Of a stretch of DNA of 64,000 nt, positions 9,571-24,231 are shown one piece after another; within the stretch, counting starts at the first letter, position 1; each line of letters opens with the position of its first letter. Both the position numbers and the translations under genes were made by a program. Source of the DNA: Xestospongia bergquistia (lineage: Eukaryota; Porifera; Demospongiae; Haplosclerida; Petrosiidae); contig OZ014414.1 in NCBI GenBank assembly GCA_963965975.1, positions 1 through 64,000 of the forward strand. The letters run 5' to 3'. The notes under the pieces were generated by a model, which made no database searches, was not told the origin of the DNA, and saw only the letters and a program-made list of their open reading frames with translations.

Positions 9571-12500
9571 ATGTATCCGCAATTTGCAGAGAACCCAGCA
9601 ATGAGAGGCTTGCCTGATATGGCAAGATCAAGACTGCCATACCCTCCATATTATACTCCTAAATTGCCAGAAGGGATGCCATATGTTGGAGGACAGAGAC
9701 CCTCACTTCCTTATGGTGGGGGCAAGCCTATTCCACCTCACGACCCAATGTATGGACCATGGAATACGATGATGATGTCACAAGGAATGATGTCAGTGCC
9801 TAAACAAATGAATAAACCTGAATATGGTTTTCCAGGACAGGTAAGTTTCTAATGATAATAATCACATAATAATAATAGATAATATTCTTTTTAATGAAGT
9901 AAATGTTGAAATGTTTTGCTTGTTTAGTTTGCTTACATGCTAGCAGACATCAAGGGAGTTTCCCTCCTTTTGTAATTCCCGCCATCTTTATATGATCTGT
10001 CTATTATTATTATATAGAAATAATAGCAACTGTAAATTTATTAGTATTATATATTCCATATATGGTCATATCAGTAGTACCTGTGGTCATGACAGTACTT
10101 AACTCTACTTAATACTGCCCTCCCTCTCTCTTTCTCAGACTGATATTTATGGCAGACCATATCCTCCTGATCCTATGATGGGAGGTGGTTATCCTACTCA
10201 TGGCTATCCTTCAAGTTATTCACCCTATCAAACATATCCACCCCATCTTGGAATCCCCTCTCATATGGGAGATGGATATACTCCAGAACGACCAAGCTAT
10301 CAACCTCAAAATAATGTATGGAATACTGAAACAGGACCTGTTAATAGTCCTAGTAGAACATGGCCTACTCAACAACAACAACAACAAGTAATTGATGTCA
10401 TTAATACATTGTTATCAAATTTATGTTACTATTATTAGGAAATGATGACATCATCGGAAATGCCACGCCCACCTTCAGCTTTTCAAGGCTCTCCTCAACC
10501 AGCAGCTTTGTCATCTGATTTACAAAAAGGGTCTTCAATGACGAGTTTGAAAGATGCTCTTGTTAATCCACCCTGCACTTTACCAGACTCTAACAAGTAT
10601 CAGTTTAATTCATCTTATTTATCAGTGGGTGGAGATGCACGTGACCACACCTCTCCTCACACACCTAGCAACGCACGTACACCTGACCCTATCACACCTG
10701 GAAGGAGTGGTTTACTTGGAAATAATAATGGAATGTCACCATTATCATCAACTAATAATGATAACAATATAGCATCACGTCCGAGTCAGACTAGTCCATT
10801 TGAAGTTGAAGCTATTTTGGGTATTAAAGAATCAACAGAAAATGGAGAGTCATTTATAAACTCTAAAACAATAAAATCAATATCTCCTACTTCACCTGCT
10901 GGTAGTCCTCATACTAAAAAGGTTATTATGAATGAGTAAAACCCTAAATACTTATCAATGAATTTATTTAGGTGAGAAGTCCAATTTTTTCACCGGTCAA
11001 CAGACACCATCAAGTAGGTTATATTGTATTGTTCTAATTAATGCCCTTCCTTTTTCCAATAGTCATTTTCAAGCCAGTATAACTTGTCTGATGAACCAGG
11101 AAGACGAGATTTCTTAGATGCACTTTTCAAGTACATGGAACAAGAAGGTAGAGCAGCTATTCTGTTGCCATAGCAACCATTATGATATTTATTTAGGTAT
11201 TCCATTTCTAAGACCTCCTACTATGAACAAAAATACACTGGATCTCTTCAAGACATTTACTGCTGTTCAAAGTTTAGGTGGATTTACTCATGTATGTTAC
11301 CTACCTGTTGTCATGACAACATAGTAATTATGTTATTATTATTATAGGTTGTTAATAAACGTTTATGGAAAGATGTTGCAAAGTCTTCTAATAACAGTTC
11401 AAGTAGTACCAGCTCTGTCTTGTTAAAGACATTGTCTGAATATTATGTCAAAGTTTTACTTCCATACGAGTGTCATTTTACTCGTACTAACATACAAGAT
11501 TGTCTCTCGCATTATGAGTTATCACATCGTGTGGGCGGAGATAATGTAGTTCCTAATGATGACAGTGTATCGGACATATTAGCTGATAATTTACAAGATG
11601 ATCGTAAATCAACAACGTCATTAAGTCAAGACTTGACATTACTTGACAACAACAATACCAATCAAGATAATTTGTTAGTATTTTCAGAAGATTCACAAGG
11701 ATCTTTGGAGGGGTTTTCAAACCAACCCTTACCAGATATTAGTGTTCAAGAGGCTGAATCTGTATTAGGAATATCAACCACTAGTGCTGGCCCAACTACA
11801 CCGTCTCCTTCTTATCCTTCATATCATCGAGGTACTCCAGAGTGGCCTGCAAATTCTCCTGATCCATCACGAGACATGATGCCACCTTATCAAGCATCAC
11901 CTCCTACTGGAAACTATCCCCCATACTTTGATTATGGACATTATTCCAGAAGACAATATATGTCACGTGGATATCCTAATATGGAAGACAGCTCTACATA
12001 TTCTTATCCTCCTCATTTACCTAATATGATGGGAAGAGTTGAGGACTATCAATCTTTTAATCATCCAAGTATGAATACTGGTGAGTGGTCATCATGGCCA
12101 CACCCCCAAATGCAGGTCAGACCACGCCTACCTCCTCCATTACCTCCTCATTTGCAGTCAATGATGTTTACACCTCCTAGTCAAAGTCCACACCCACCTC
12201 TACCTTCTTCTCCTGTTCTTCCTCCTCAACATATTGATAACACATCACAAGCATTAGACCCTATTAAAATAATGGTCAATGAACAGGGTTTACCCCCAGA
12301 TAAATCAACTCCACCTCCTCCTCTTCCTTCTAAACCTGTCGTTAATCAAGATATGAAAGTAGCTGATAAAGTAACTGACAAAGCCACACCCCCTTTGGTA
12401 AGCCTTGTATAAGAATTTTGAATTTAGATTATCAACCATTTTGTAGTCGGCTCCTATAAAACAAGAATTACCGGTCATTCCAGTTGAAACAATACAGCCA

Positions 12501-14222
12501 CAGTTAGTGAAAAGAAGACGTCTTAATTGTGATCATTGCGGTAAGTTATCATTTATTTATTAAAAATGACATCATGATAACATCATAGGTCACGTTGAGC
12601 CTTGGCGAGTTATGATGTCATTAAAATGTGGTTTACCGGCAGAGAGTACCTGGGCCTTGGATACTTTATCAATTTTATTACATGATGATAGAACTGTCGG
12701 CTTCTTTTATTTGAAACATCACCATAGTTTATTGAATACGCTAGTTGACCACTTTACTAATTGTCTTGTGGATATATTTGGTGCACCATTTGAAATGCTA
12801 GCAAAATATGACACACCTGATGATGAGGTCTTACCAGGATCTGATCGTCCTGTCCCTTTAGCATCAATTTATCATCATACTGACAAAGATATAAGACTCG
12901 GCTATTCTGATCATGTCTGTCATGTTGTTACATCAACTCCTCTTATAGATGTCATTCCAGTAAGAGAGCCTGTTGCTCATCCCCTCACTAGACAAAAATG
13001 TTCTAACACACAACAAATTGATGAAACTTCTTTACTAGAATTATTGAAACGAGATGCTTTAACTGAACGTATTTTATTACATATGAAGACACCTCGTAGG
13101 TTAATGGCTCGTAGTCCAATACAAAAGTACTTCTTATCACCACCATCTTCAAATGAAATTGTTGATGATGAATCTGTTCTTGTCACATCTCCCAAGCAAT
13201 CACAATATAAACACACCCATCAAGAGAACGAAGTCATTAAAGAAGAACCCCTACCTTTATGGACCATACCATCTCAACTGGAAGCTCTTCAAAAGCGTAC
13301 TCTTTGTATATCTAACATCTTACGAAGTCTATCTTTTATTCCAGGCAATGATATGGAATTTTCTCAACATCCTGGTCTCCTTACGATACTAGGACATTTG
13401 TTACTCTTACATCATGTACATTTACAAAGTAAAGACCGTCAATACACCAACTATAAAGATGATGAAGTTGCACCTCCTACTATACAAGAAGATTATTGGT
13501 GGTGGTCATGTCTAGAGGTACTACGTGAGAATGTCTTTGTTATTTTAGCTAATATTGCTGGTCAGTTAGATCTCTCAGTTTATCCAGAGGTTATAAGTTA
13601 TCCATTAATAAATGGTCTACTTCATTGGTTAGTATGTCCCTCGTCATTAGCTACAGATCCTTTACCAGATACAGCAATGGTCTATTCTTTGTCTCCACAA
13701 CGTCTTGTCGTAGAAGCTCTTGCTAAAATGTCTATTTCTGAAATCAATGTTGATTACATATTAGCCACACCTCCTTTACCTCGCTTAGATTTAGTTTATT
13801 CTACATTGTTACATTTTATTAGTCAGAAGAAGCACCCTGCAGTTCGACAGTTTGCCCTGGTTTTCTTATCAAATTTAGCACAAGGTGGTGAGGGTGCTAG
13901 TCGAATGATTGGTCAACAAAAGATGACACTTCCTTTGTTATTAGAATGTATAGAATCATCTGTTAATGCATCACCACCTACAACTACCACATCAAAGTCA
14001 CGTACTTACCTTCATTATACGGATGATCTCAGTTCTCTATCTCTTGCGATGTTACGTCGTGCTGTTATCACATTACATTGTTTAGCTAAAGTACCTATTA
14101 ATCGTGTTTCTTTTCTTCCTTATTGTAATCGTCTATTAGCTCTCAGTATGTCTGACGTACTAGATCCCTCTCTCACTAGTACTCTTAGTGATGTCCTTTA
14201 TGAATTGTCAAGGTTACTCTAA
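9571..14222 (+). CDS. ARID1: ARID1/BAF250 subunit of the SWI/SNF (BAF) chromatin remodeller
   Basis: Nine coding exons (9571-9840, 10139-10387, 10439-10921, 10972-11013, 11063-11147, 11197-11291, 11348-12397, 12447-12540, 12589-14222) give about 1,333 residues; human ARID1A has 2,285. The N-terminus is Pro/Tyr/Met-rich low complexity with a short polyQ. The ARID DNA-binding domain spans exons 5-7: RRDFLDALFKYMEQEGIPF, the basic loop LWKDVAKSS and LSEYYVKVLLPYE. A Pro-rich linker follows. The last exon is the BAF250 C-terminal domain, recognisable by WRVMMSLKCGLPAESTWALD, with armadillo-like helices that hold BAF subunits together. The start was chosen as the first ATG after the leader acceptor. 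Exon 3 uses a GTTATT donor. Confidence 0.95.
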
Positions 14223-14380
14223 TTCAACATGTCAAATTACTTTCGTGTTTTCATTTTTTTTGAGACATCCAATTATTAATTATTTGATCATCATTCATTT
14301 TTGTACATACTTCTCTTCATAAAATACTTTTGAAATCACGTGATTATGACTATGAATATTGTTATCAATAAGTCTTCATT

Positions 14381-16360
14381 ATGGAGGTATATAACATACA
14401 ACACGAAGAACTTTTAGAGAGGCAAATAGTACGTTAAATTAAAGTAGATATATTTGTTAAGTCAATTATCATATTGTAGTTAGGTTCTGGGGCATTTGGT
14501 GCAGTCTATAAAGCAATATGGAGAGAATTAAGAGTAGCTGTTAAGTATTTTAATCACAAAGCTATTGGAGATGATCCTTCATCAAAGAGAGAGGTATTAT
14601 TGTGTTAATGACAGATGTAGTAGCTACTTTTTATATCAGATAGAAGTACTACGTCTTTTAAAGTCTTTAAAACATCGTAACATTGTCAATTTATTTGGTA
14701 TGGGCAGTCATGGCCCTCAGGTAACTAAGTGGAAGATATTATCAATATAATTCATTGTAATCTTTAGTCCTTTATGGTAATGGAGTTAGCACCATTTTCA
14801 CTGGAGCATGGTAAGTATTTAAATTTCTTTTATTATAATTTTTTTTTGTATAGTACTTCATGAGTGCAAGACAAAATATGACTATTACGTTGATCATGTG
14901 ATGTCATGGTCACTGCAGTTAGCTCAAGCATTGAAATGTTGTCATAAATTAGACATTGTACATCGAGATATTAAACCACCAAAGTAAGATTATTAAAATT
15001 ATAGTTGTACAAATATTATTCTTGTAGTATTTTATTATTTGATGAAGGGAGACATCTTAAAGTCTGTGATTTTGGGACAGCTAAACTGTTAGAAAATGCA
15101 ACGTCAGCAAGTACGTTTATTGGTACTTCGTATTATTTAGCTCCTGAAATAATGGAAGGTAATTAATTATAATGATAATCACTTAATTAATTGTTATTAT
15201 TATAGGGAAACACAAATATAAATGTGACATATACAGGTACTATTATAATCATTATTTATTATTTTAAGTACTTTATAGTTTTGGTATTACTCTCTGGGAA
15301 ATGGTTACTCGTCATAAACCAACATTAGATCTAAATCAGAAAGAAAAACCTCATCAATATCAAGTGTTTAAATTAATAGGAGAAGGTATTGTGTTTATTG
15401 TTTTAATATAATGTTGTTTATTTATTAAACAGGTAAGAGACTGCCCACTATTGTAGGTATTCCATGTTTTTTATGGGATATGATAACAAGGTTAGATCAT
15501 GTGATTCCTTGCTTTAAATCATGTGATTTATCAGATGCTGGTCACACAATCCAGAGGAAAGACCTCCTGCTGCTATGCTTGAACTTAAACTTAACTCCAT
15601 TATAAATCAATATTTTGAGAGGGAACCTCCTTTAATTGATATAAGTAAATTTGTTATTATTTAAATATTTTGTATCTTGAGTTTAGCAGCACGTCATCAA
15701 CGTAGTAAAACTGAACTTCATCTTGCTAGTCCATCTAGTAATAGAGCATATCAACGTGTTATATCACATCCTCCTGATAAAGTTGTTATAAGTTTTTATG
15801 CTGAAAGGTAACATTATATTGAATAGAAATGATTTTAATGAAATAACAGTCTTCAAGTTGATCTCACAGATGATGATAGCTTTCAGGATGATACAGTGGT
15901 TGATGAACCACATCAAGCTGATTGTAATTCTCGCTGTTATATTGAAGACCTTTCTCCACAAGATCAACCTTTTATTCCTCTTGAACATGATGAAGAATCT
16001 GTTCGACTTTATAATGAATATTGCTCTGTAAGTTTTCATTATTCCAGTGCATTCTTTTTAGTTTGTAGTATATGAAACAAAATATGAAAATACTTGAAGA
16101 ATTACAACAAATGGAAGATCATAAGTACTTAAAGAGTTATGTAGTATTGTGTGTTAACAATATAATACTTAGAAATCAAGTGATTAATGAAATAGAGAAT
16201 GAAGAAAGAAGACAGACAATATCATCTACAACATATCAACGTTACCAGTCTTTGCTTGAGGAAAATGTATAATTATTATAATATTTATTAAAATAGTTGA
16301 TTTTTACCATTCTAGGAGAAGCTGTCGTCTGAATTATCTCAGTTAAAACAAAATGATTAA
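14381..16360 (+). CDS. MAP3K7: TAK1 / MAP3K7 protein kinase
   Basis: Starts MEVYNIQHEELLERQI and runs through about a dozen short exons. Kinase landmarks are GSGAFGAVYKA (P-loop), VAVKYF (ATP-binding Lys), HRDIKPPN (catalytic loop; the PPN form is typical of TAK1), CDFGTAK and YYLAPEIMEG. The final exons encode a helical C-terminus (LEELQQMEDHKYLKSYVV, then RYQSLLEEN and KLSSELSQLKQND) placed like the TAB2/TAB3-binding coiled coil of TAK1. TAK1 relays TGF-beta, Toll/IL-1 and TNF signals to JNK/p38 and NF-kB in the cytoplasm. One intron in subdomain XI (about 15493-15536) joins ..TR to CWSHNPEERPP. Exon edges were checked by reading frame, not all individually listed. Confidence 0.92.
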
Positions 16361-16839
16361 ATGGAATTTGTTATTTTTATATAATTGTTTATTTGGTCAT
16401 ATAATTACTTTGTCTATTAAATATATTTTGCATCACCAAATTTTCCATGGTAACAATTACCATAGCAACAACTATCATCTAATTCTTTCAATAAAAAGAA
16501 CACTTAAATGTAATGAACTAGCCACATCTGATGTAGTGCTTTTTTAAAAAAGAGGACAATCCTGTCATTATCAAGATATATACAATTTGTTTAAGTATTT
16601 GTTTGTTTGTTTAAGTGTTATTATATAAAAATACAAACAAGTGACAAATGCTGAGATCTGATAAAACACACATGATACATGTAGTCTGTTATACTAAAAT
16701 CACAAAATTATAATTACTGATGATAAATCAGACTCATAAATGAGAAAATAACTCAGTCTGTTATTTATTTTGCTGGAGCACTATTGTTACTTGTAAAAGC
16801 TACAAGAACAAGATGACATCAAATGGCTACACAAAAAAA
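16361..16839. other. Convergent 3' regions of MAP3K7 (+) and RAPGEF (-)
   Basis: AT-rich and without coding signal. It holds AATAAA-type signals for the plus gene (about 16489) and minus-strand candidates. An ACCATAGCAAC half-palindrome lies at about 16460, and a TTTGTTTGTTTAAGT repeat near 16590. Confidence 0.5.
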
Positions 16840-19800
16840 TTACTCACAATTAACTGAAGAAGAGCGAGTTGGAGAGAGACTATCATCAGGTACTGAAGGA
16901 GATAGCAAAGCTATAGAGATAAGGGAACAATAAATAAACAATAAACATTCAGATTAGCCATTTGTAAAATAAGCCACACCCATTAATAATAAGAGCTTTT
17001 ACCAGAGATATTAGTAGCAGGTGAGATGAAGACTGGAGGAACTGACAGATCAGGATTGGGTGTATCTGATAAATTATTATTATTAATATTACAAAAAATA
17101 TTGTATACCTGAACTAAATGAGTTAGAAGTTGAAGAAGGAGATATGTTAGCACTTCCTACATTCCAAGATATATTAATACATACAAATCATAAATGTTCT
17201 TACGATGTTTAGCCTCTACAAGTAAATTCTTCTTTCCTTTATTTAGAGGACTTGGAGGATTTCGGCGAGTGACATTAGATACTATAAAAAACATTTAAGT
17301 TAGCTGATTCCCATAGCAACTTACATTTTTCTTGACTGTCGACAATTTGGTCCAAGATACTCTCATCTTGAAGGACATACTTTCGTAACAAATGTTTTCT
17401 AACCATTTTAGACATACGGTTCTAAACAATGATCATGTAGTAGGTAGTACATATCACATGATATTTAAAAAGCATCACATGGCCATCATATGATCACTTA
17501 TAAGTCACATGATGAATTAGTAGTAAAAGTTACATGACTATTAACAGATTATCACATGATAAATAATAAACATCATATGACTACAAAGTCACCAAGTAAA
17601 GGTCACATGACAAATAACAAATTATCACATGATAAGTGACAAGCATCATATTACTGGTCATGTGATAGTTATGTTATGGTTATTACTAATTGTGATAGTC
17701 ACATGATAAGTCATAACTAATAACAAATTATCAAATGATTGATGACAAACATCATATGACTATCATGTGACAACTAGTAAGGTCACGTGGCTAATTACAA
17801 ACATCACACTATTAATAGCAGTTATTACATGATTTCTAATATATCTCATGATTATCATGTGACCACCTAATAAGTGGTGACAATATCAAATGAATAATAA
17901 CAGATATTATACGACCAGAAGCAATATCATGTGACTAAAAACATCATGTGTCACTCACATAAACATACACTCTCTTCAGAGCATTCTCTGTTAAAGAAAC
18001 CATGTGAGAAGGACTACGTTGCTTCCAACGCAGTGAACCATGCAGACTGTTAATAGTTCTGTTGAGAACACCCAATTGACTAAGATCAACATCTGGAGAA
18101 GTAGGCTAGAAATTAGTATAAATGGATAATTGGACAAATGGATATTGTCGATACGTACCAGTATTGGTTGAGAACAGAACCCTTTTACAACACGTATTTG
18201 ATGAGAGAGCATTCGTAACTTCTCAAAGTTAATAAGTCCATTAACTATTGTATCATTACCATCAAAAAGAAATGTCAGGTCCTTTTTAATTATAGGAAAA
18301 AAAGGAATTAAAGGAGCCTTTGTATTTCTCTGTAGTTCACGATACTTTGACATATTGTGGAAAGGATTCATAAAAATTACTAAATCCTGTTAATAATTAA
18401 AATAATAACCAGTAATTAATTTAACAGAACTTACATCCATTGTTTTCCTGTAACGATGTGGTACCTTTTCCCATGAAGATCTCAGCCGTTGTACTAATCC
18501 ATGATTAAGACCACTGAAACAAAAAAAATCATATGACTATTATATGACAATCACATGACATACCTCAAAATATGAAACATTGTGTTGTAATTCTTTAAAA
18601 TTTTGCAGCACTCTAATAATTAGAAATAACACAGATTGCAGTATAGTGAGTGTGGCTTACTGGCTATTTTAATGAAGTGTCTGATGATTTTGGCTCTATT
18701 TGTTGTATTGGTCTCAGTAACAATGGTAGTTATTACCCAGTACATTTCATCATTAGGAATCTAGTCATGTGACAGATCATGTGATTCATTCATTAAATCA
18801 GGTGACCTACATTTTCAAAAGTAATTAGGTGATGTCTTGATGATGTGTCAGGATTCTTCCATAAATCAGCTATATATTCCGATGGACCTATACTACTAAA
18901 TACCTCAGAGTCCTAGATCACATGAAAGATCACATGACATCACTCTACAGGTCACAAGACATACTTGTTTAGTTAATTCTTCAGCTACTTGCATGGCTTT
19001 AAGATTATATATTGTTTCCCATTGACGGCTTTCTTTAACGATACGTTCAGCTTCTTCATCTTGTACTAACGTCCCATGATATGCTCTCTCTTTGAGATAA
19101 TATCTAAAGAATATTAATGAATTATTTAATATTAACTAATAATTCACCTGCTCTCCAAACCAATATAATTTGCAAGATCAGTGAGATGTCCTGGTAATAC
19201 AGAATTCTTAATAGGTCCACTACGACTTTGTACAGTCACCATACAAATACAAAATTCACTATACAACAAATAGCCGTTGCTATAGTAACAAGATAACACT
19301 TACTCTGACGGAGATGCTACAAATCTATCAGGATAAAACTCTTTGACTCCTCTGTCTATCAATTCAGCTACTGTTGTAGTCTGTACAATATATTATGTAA
19401 ACATAGATTATATAAAATATTAAAGTACCAATGTCACATCAAAATATTTGACACTGTGATCAGTAGCATATAATTTGACAACAGAGTCAATAACTTGACT
19501 ACGACTCATCCGATGTCCACGACGTGTTTGCTATAACAAGTGATCATAATGTATATGTAACTAGTTAATATACCTTAGGAGAATTAAATGTATTAACATG
19601 CATTAACGTAAGATCTTCGGCTGATGTTGTAGGTCTCAATACTTTACCATTAGAACTGCTGTCGTCAAGTAAGTTCTCTTCAGATGCTTTACGTGCGCCA
19701 AGTTTTTTGCGAGCTTTTAACGGACCAGATGGACTCTCTGATCCAGGCTCACTTGATGCTTGATGTCTAAATCATTGTGAATAATTAATAATATATTACA

Positions 19801-22800
19801 AATAACAAACCTCAGTCTTGATTTAAATTTCTCCATACTTGATTTACTTAGTGTTTTCACTATTGGTTTGAGGAAACCCTGTAATTAACAATAATTAATT
19901 GACACATATCAATTAATCAAGAACTAACTGGAGCTTTTCTTTTGCTTTTAGTTTGACCTGAAGATGAGTCTATAGAGATAACATATCACAAGACTGTCAT
20001 GTGACAATAGTTATAGCTCACGTGATGTTGCTCCTTTGTTAATAATTCGAGTAGATGATGAGGCAGAAGTAGAATTACTTCTAACAATGAATGGATTAAA
20101 CCCAGATGTGGGACCAGATACAGTCTGAGCTCGGACAAGCTATCAAAATTATTCATTACATCACTATTACATCATTGATATTACCTCTGGTATAGGCTCA
20201 GAACGAAACTGCTTGTATTCTGCATAGAAATGGGAGTGGTCATTTAAAAAGGCACACCTACTCATTAACTTACTTGGCATATTTGATCTTACAGTCATTT
20301 CTAACTTGTAGTTCTTTTGTAAAATATTCATTACCTGATTAATTAAATTAGTAATTATATAGTAATCAATTAGTAATTGATTAGTAAACAATAACTCACA
20401 TCTCGTATTTCTTTTTGTTCACATTTTGTATCATTAATAGACAAAATCTAGTGACAAAGTGGGTGGAGTTTCAATTACATCATTCTATTTAAAGCCCTTA
20501 CTTCATCTCCAATTTGGAGACCCATTTGGTCAGGATGAGATTTCGGTGTCACCTCAGATACAAAAATAGGTTGAGCAAGTTCCCAACCTCCAATGATAGA
20601 GAAACCAAGAGGAGAACTGATCCCATCTCGTTCCTACAGTGTTATATAACAAGGAAACCTTCTAAGTAATAAATAAATACCAAAGTGATTGTACGACTCT
20701 TGGCATTGGCAATTCTGGCTTCATCAAGTATTCTTTTCTCACCAATTTTGCCCTAATATAATAAGATATGATACAATATTAAATTTATTATCAGCTTACA
20801 TCTTCAATTAACATTCCTTCAAACCAATCCAAAAATTCTATGTTGTTCTCAAAATCTGAGAAATGATCACTGACCCAGTTCAGTACAATCATCGTGAGCT
20901 ATTGTAGATAATAAACCACACCCATTAGACACACCTACTTACCCTATCTCTTTGTTCAGGCACACCCATCATCCAAGTTGATTTTATTTTCTCAACAATA
21001 GGATCAATAGAGTCAAGAAAAGATCGATATGTCAATAAAAAGTCAGTATGAAATGTATCATCCACACCTTCTTCCATTAAATAATCCAATAACTTAGTGG
21101 GTGTGGCCTTTACAAACAAAACAATAACATATGTACAAAGTTATATGACTTACTTGTACTACAAAATAACCCTCTCTTTTTGCATTGACAGCTCTCTTCT
21201 CAAGGACAGCAACAATTTCGCCATCTTCTACAACACGTTTTAAATTCTCTTCTCCTTGTGCTAACACTTGACCATATTCTTCAGAACTAATATAACACAA
21301 CTATTATTATAATAAAATATATAATTAATGATATATAATAATTATCCTATATTACTTGACAGTCTTTACTGGCTGTTATAAGGCGACCACGATGAGGTAA
21401 CACTTTTAAACTTTTAGACACTCCCAAACATTCTCCAATATGAAATGTTTTATCCTGTTCAACATCTCTTATAAGACGTAATTGTCCGTGAAGTACAACA
21501 AACCATTTATTGACCTATTATACAAATATATATAATTTATATTAACAGAAATGGTATTTAATATTTCATTTACTTGTTCTCCGTTCTCTATTACAACGCT
21601 GCCTTCATCTGGAAACATTGTCAAAAGTAAAACTTTAAATAAAGCACGTCTTATATTTGACGTCATATTAGAAAATGCCTGGAGACAAAAAATCACATGA
21701 TAATCACATGACCAATACAACATACCGGCATATACTGTAGTACATCCATTACTCTCTCTGTAAGAAATATATTAGAATTTTATTACAAAGCAATTAATCA
21801 TACCGATATCTTCTTCAGTTCTTTCAAGTGGAGGTTTATTGAGGACCTCATATACTGAGTCCATTCCAGGAGAACTAGATGTCTATATATAATAAATGAC
21901 ATTTTATGACATCATTGTTGACCACACCTACTTCAGATTGCACTGATTCTTCATCTTCTGAGTCAACATCAACATGGCTCTCCGATAAATAATCTAAAGA
22001 ACCTACAGAGTCCCTCAATGAACGCTGACTGGAGGGTGGGGCACTGCGTCGATGAGCTACTTTTCTCCGATCTCGTAATCTGACTTCAGTTTCAGTTACA
22101 TCCTTATAATCATCATCTAAATGAATAGGGTCTTCCTCAACAGCTTTATAAAGACTGTCATTAGAACCAGATAATGTTTTTATTGCTGACTCATCAAATC
22201 TAAAACTGAAAGTTATTAAATGACTATTACTCAGCAGGTATGTCTTACTGATCAATATCATAACTATGGCTTCCTTTCCGTTGGCTGAGTCTCCGCCCAT
22301 CACCACTTATGTCAATTTCCTCTTCATCCTCATCATCATTACCATGGCAACCTTGATAAAGAGGATCAAGCTTTTCAATATCCCAAATATCCCGTGAACT
22401 CCATTCATCACTTAAAGTATGTCCTATTGGCACCTACACAATCATGTGACTATCATAGGATGATCACGTGACTAGTATACTAATACCTTGTGTGGTGGTC
22501 TGTCATCTTGTAACAATTCACCATCTGACAGACTTTCTGGCTCTTTTACATCACTTGTTACAGGGTGGGTGGGGTTTTCCAGGTCACGATGAGCCACAGA
22601 GTGGGTCAGACCAGATTCCATACTATTTGTTAATGAAACTGATCCACTTGTTTTAGTGCGACGTATAAACCGACTCAACTCTTTTTCAGTGTAATTAACC
22701 TATTTTTATAGCACATGTAAAGTCACACCTACTCATTAAGCTTACTCTTAGTAGTTCCGATTGATCAGTTACTACACATGCATCAGTTCTAAAGTTAGTA

Positions 22801-23981
22801 TCAACACATTGTCCAAAGCTACAACCACTACTGTATATGTAACTAGTAGAGATCAACACAGACCCATTTAAAATATAATACCAACAAGTAGCTCGATCAC
22901 CAGGTCTAATTGACAAAGATACAATTACATATACAAATACATTAATTGAAGAGGATACCCCTACAATTACAAAACCTATAAGTAATACTTACCTATATAA
23001 TGTTGTCTCTCCAGAATAATATTCATATACTAATTGATCAAGGATACCCCTACATAAATTATAAAACAATACTGTAATAATAGTATGTCCATTTAAAGAC
23101 TATCACTCTAACAGTGCTATTATATATCCATTGTTGTGACTAGGTATCCACTAGAGAATTTACCTCAAAGCTGGATTGTCAAATGTTTGAAATTCACTTA
23201 ACTTCTTCAAAATGTGACAAAGGTAGTCAACTTCCTAAGAAAGATGTGTTTATCAGGAAAGACAATGTGTAAATTATATAATTCACAATTGATGACTACT
23301 ACATATTCCCAGCAGATATAAGTACATGTAATTATAACAATTAACTTATTCCCTAAACATTTAATATTCTTATCATCTGTTTACAACAACAACAATACTG
23401 AAAGAAGTCATTTCCAAAACACAACAATCTTACACATTCCTTATCTGAGACTATATAATGTGAGGTATTCACAGCTACTGTGTTATTGTTTACAAAACAC
23501 AATATTAATAATCACATCAATACTATATAAAGACAATATTAATATTGTGTACTATAAAAGGATATACACAATATACCTTTTTGGAGAAACAATAGTAGTA
23601 CTATAACTTAATGGAACACTTGTCATTTCTAATTGTTAATATCATAAAGACAATCAGTAAATAGTGGAATCAGACTGAAAACATAGGTATGAGACTTAGT
23701 TACAGGACATTGACATCCTTTTAAGTAGTAAGGTAGTAATGTAATGAAACTAAATGTGGTATGAGTATAGGAACTAAAGTATGAACTAGGAACTGTTAAA
23801 CAGAATCAGTGTCATTGAGCATTGGCACTAATATGAAACTGAATATTAATGTTATATAATTTATAGGGGTTCTAAAATATTAGAGGGAGATATAAATATG
23901 ACTTACTTGACTAGTACGTTCATCTTTAGGTTTCTTAACAATATCTATGAATTTTTTAGTAAAGAAGCTGTCATCCTCCAT
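16840..23981 (-). CDS. RAPGEF2: PDZ-GEF: Rap guanine nucleotide exchange factor, RAPGEF2/6 type
   Basis: Start MEDDSFFTKKFIDIVKKPK at 23981; the end at ALLSPSVPDD...SSSVNCE is tentative. Domains in order: a first cyclic-nucleotide-binding-like domain (about 22.7-23.2 kb), an acidic linker, a second one (about 21.35-21.72 kb; IRRALFKVLLLTMFPDEGSV), RasGEF N-terminal domain (HTDFLLTYRSFLDSIDP), PDZ (PLGFSIIGGWELAQPIFVSE), Ras-association domain (about 19.2-19.7 kb) and the RasGEF catalytic domain (about 17.97-19.1 kb; FFPIIKKDLTFLFDGND, LINFEKLRMLSHQIR). The order equals vertebrate RAPGEF2/RAPGEF6, which activate Rap1 at membranes and junctions. Which vertebrate paralogue it corresponds to cannot be said; one ancestral gene is likely. 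The gene has some 30 short introns and one 540-bp intron (see 17421). Confidence 0.9.
17421..17961. repeat. Intronic array of TCACATGA-type octamers
   Basis: This intron of the RAPGEF gene holds about 20 near-copies of the octamer TCACATGA, its reverse complement TCATGTGA and the variant TCATATGA, roughly every 20-25 bp in both orientations (for example near 17455, 17504, 17549, 17602, 17657, 17698, 17762, 17856 and 17928). Spacing and intervening sequence vary, so it is not a simple tandem satellite. The core is an E-box (CANNTG). Confidence 0.7.
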
Positions 23982-24231
23982 ACTAATAGTGAAGCAGGTC
24001 TGTAGTTGTAGTGTTAGTACTCCAGTGACTAAGAAAAAGTTATAGTAGGGACTTGTCCTCTGATACTATATACTGACACTCCTTCTACTGGGAATAAACA
24101 GCTAGTAACTGAACTTAAAATGAACCATGCCTCCCAAACTGCCTTTCTAATTAAGTGAATTAGCGGAATTACGGTAAATAGTAACAACAACAATTAGAAT
24201 AAGAATTTCATTTCATAATTATTATCAAGTA

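Noticed and set aside
11164-11177. GTTGCCATAGCAAC X-box-like palindrome
   Set aside because: Located in an ARID1 intron, not next to a ciliary gene start; shows that the motif also occurs by chance or in other roles.
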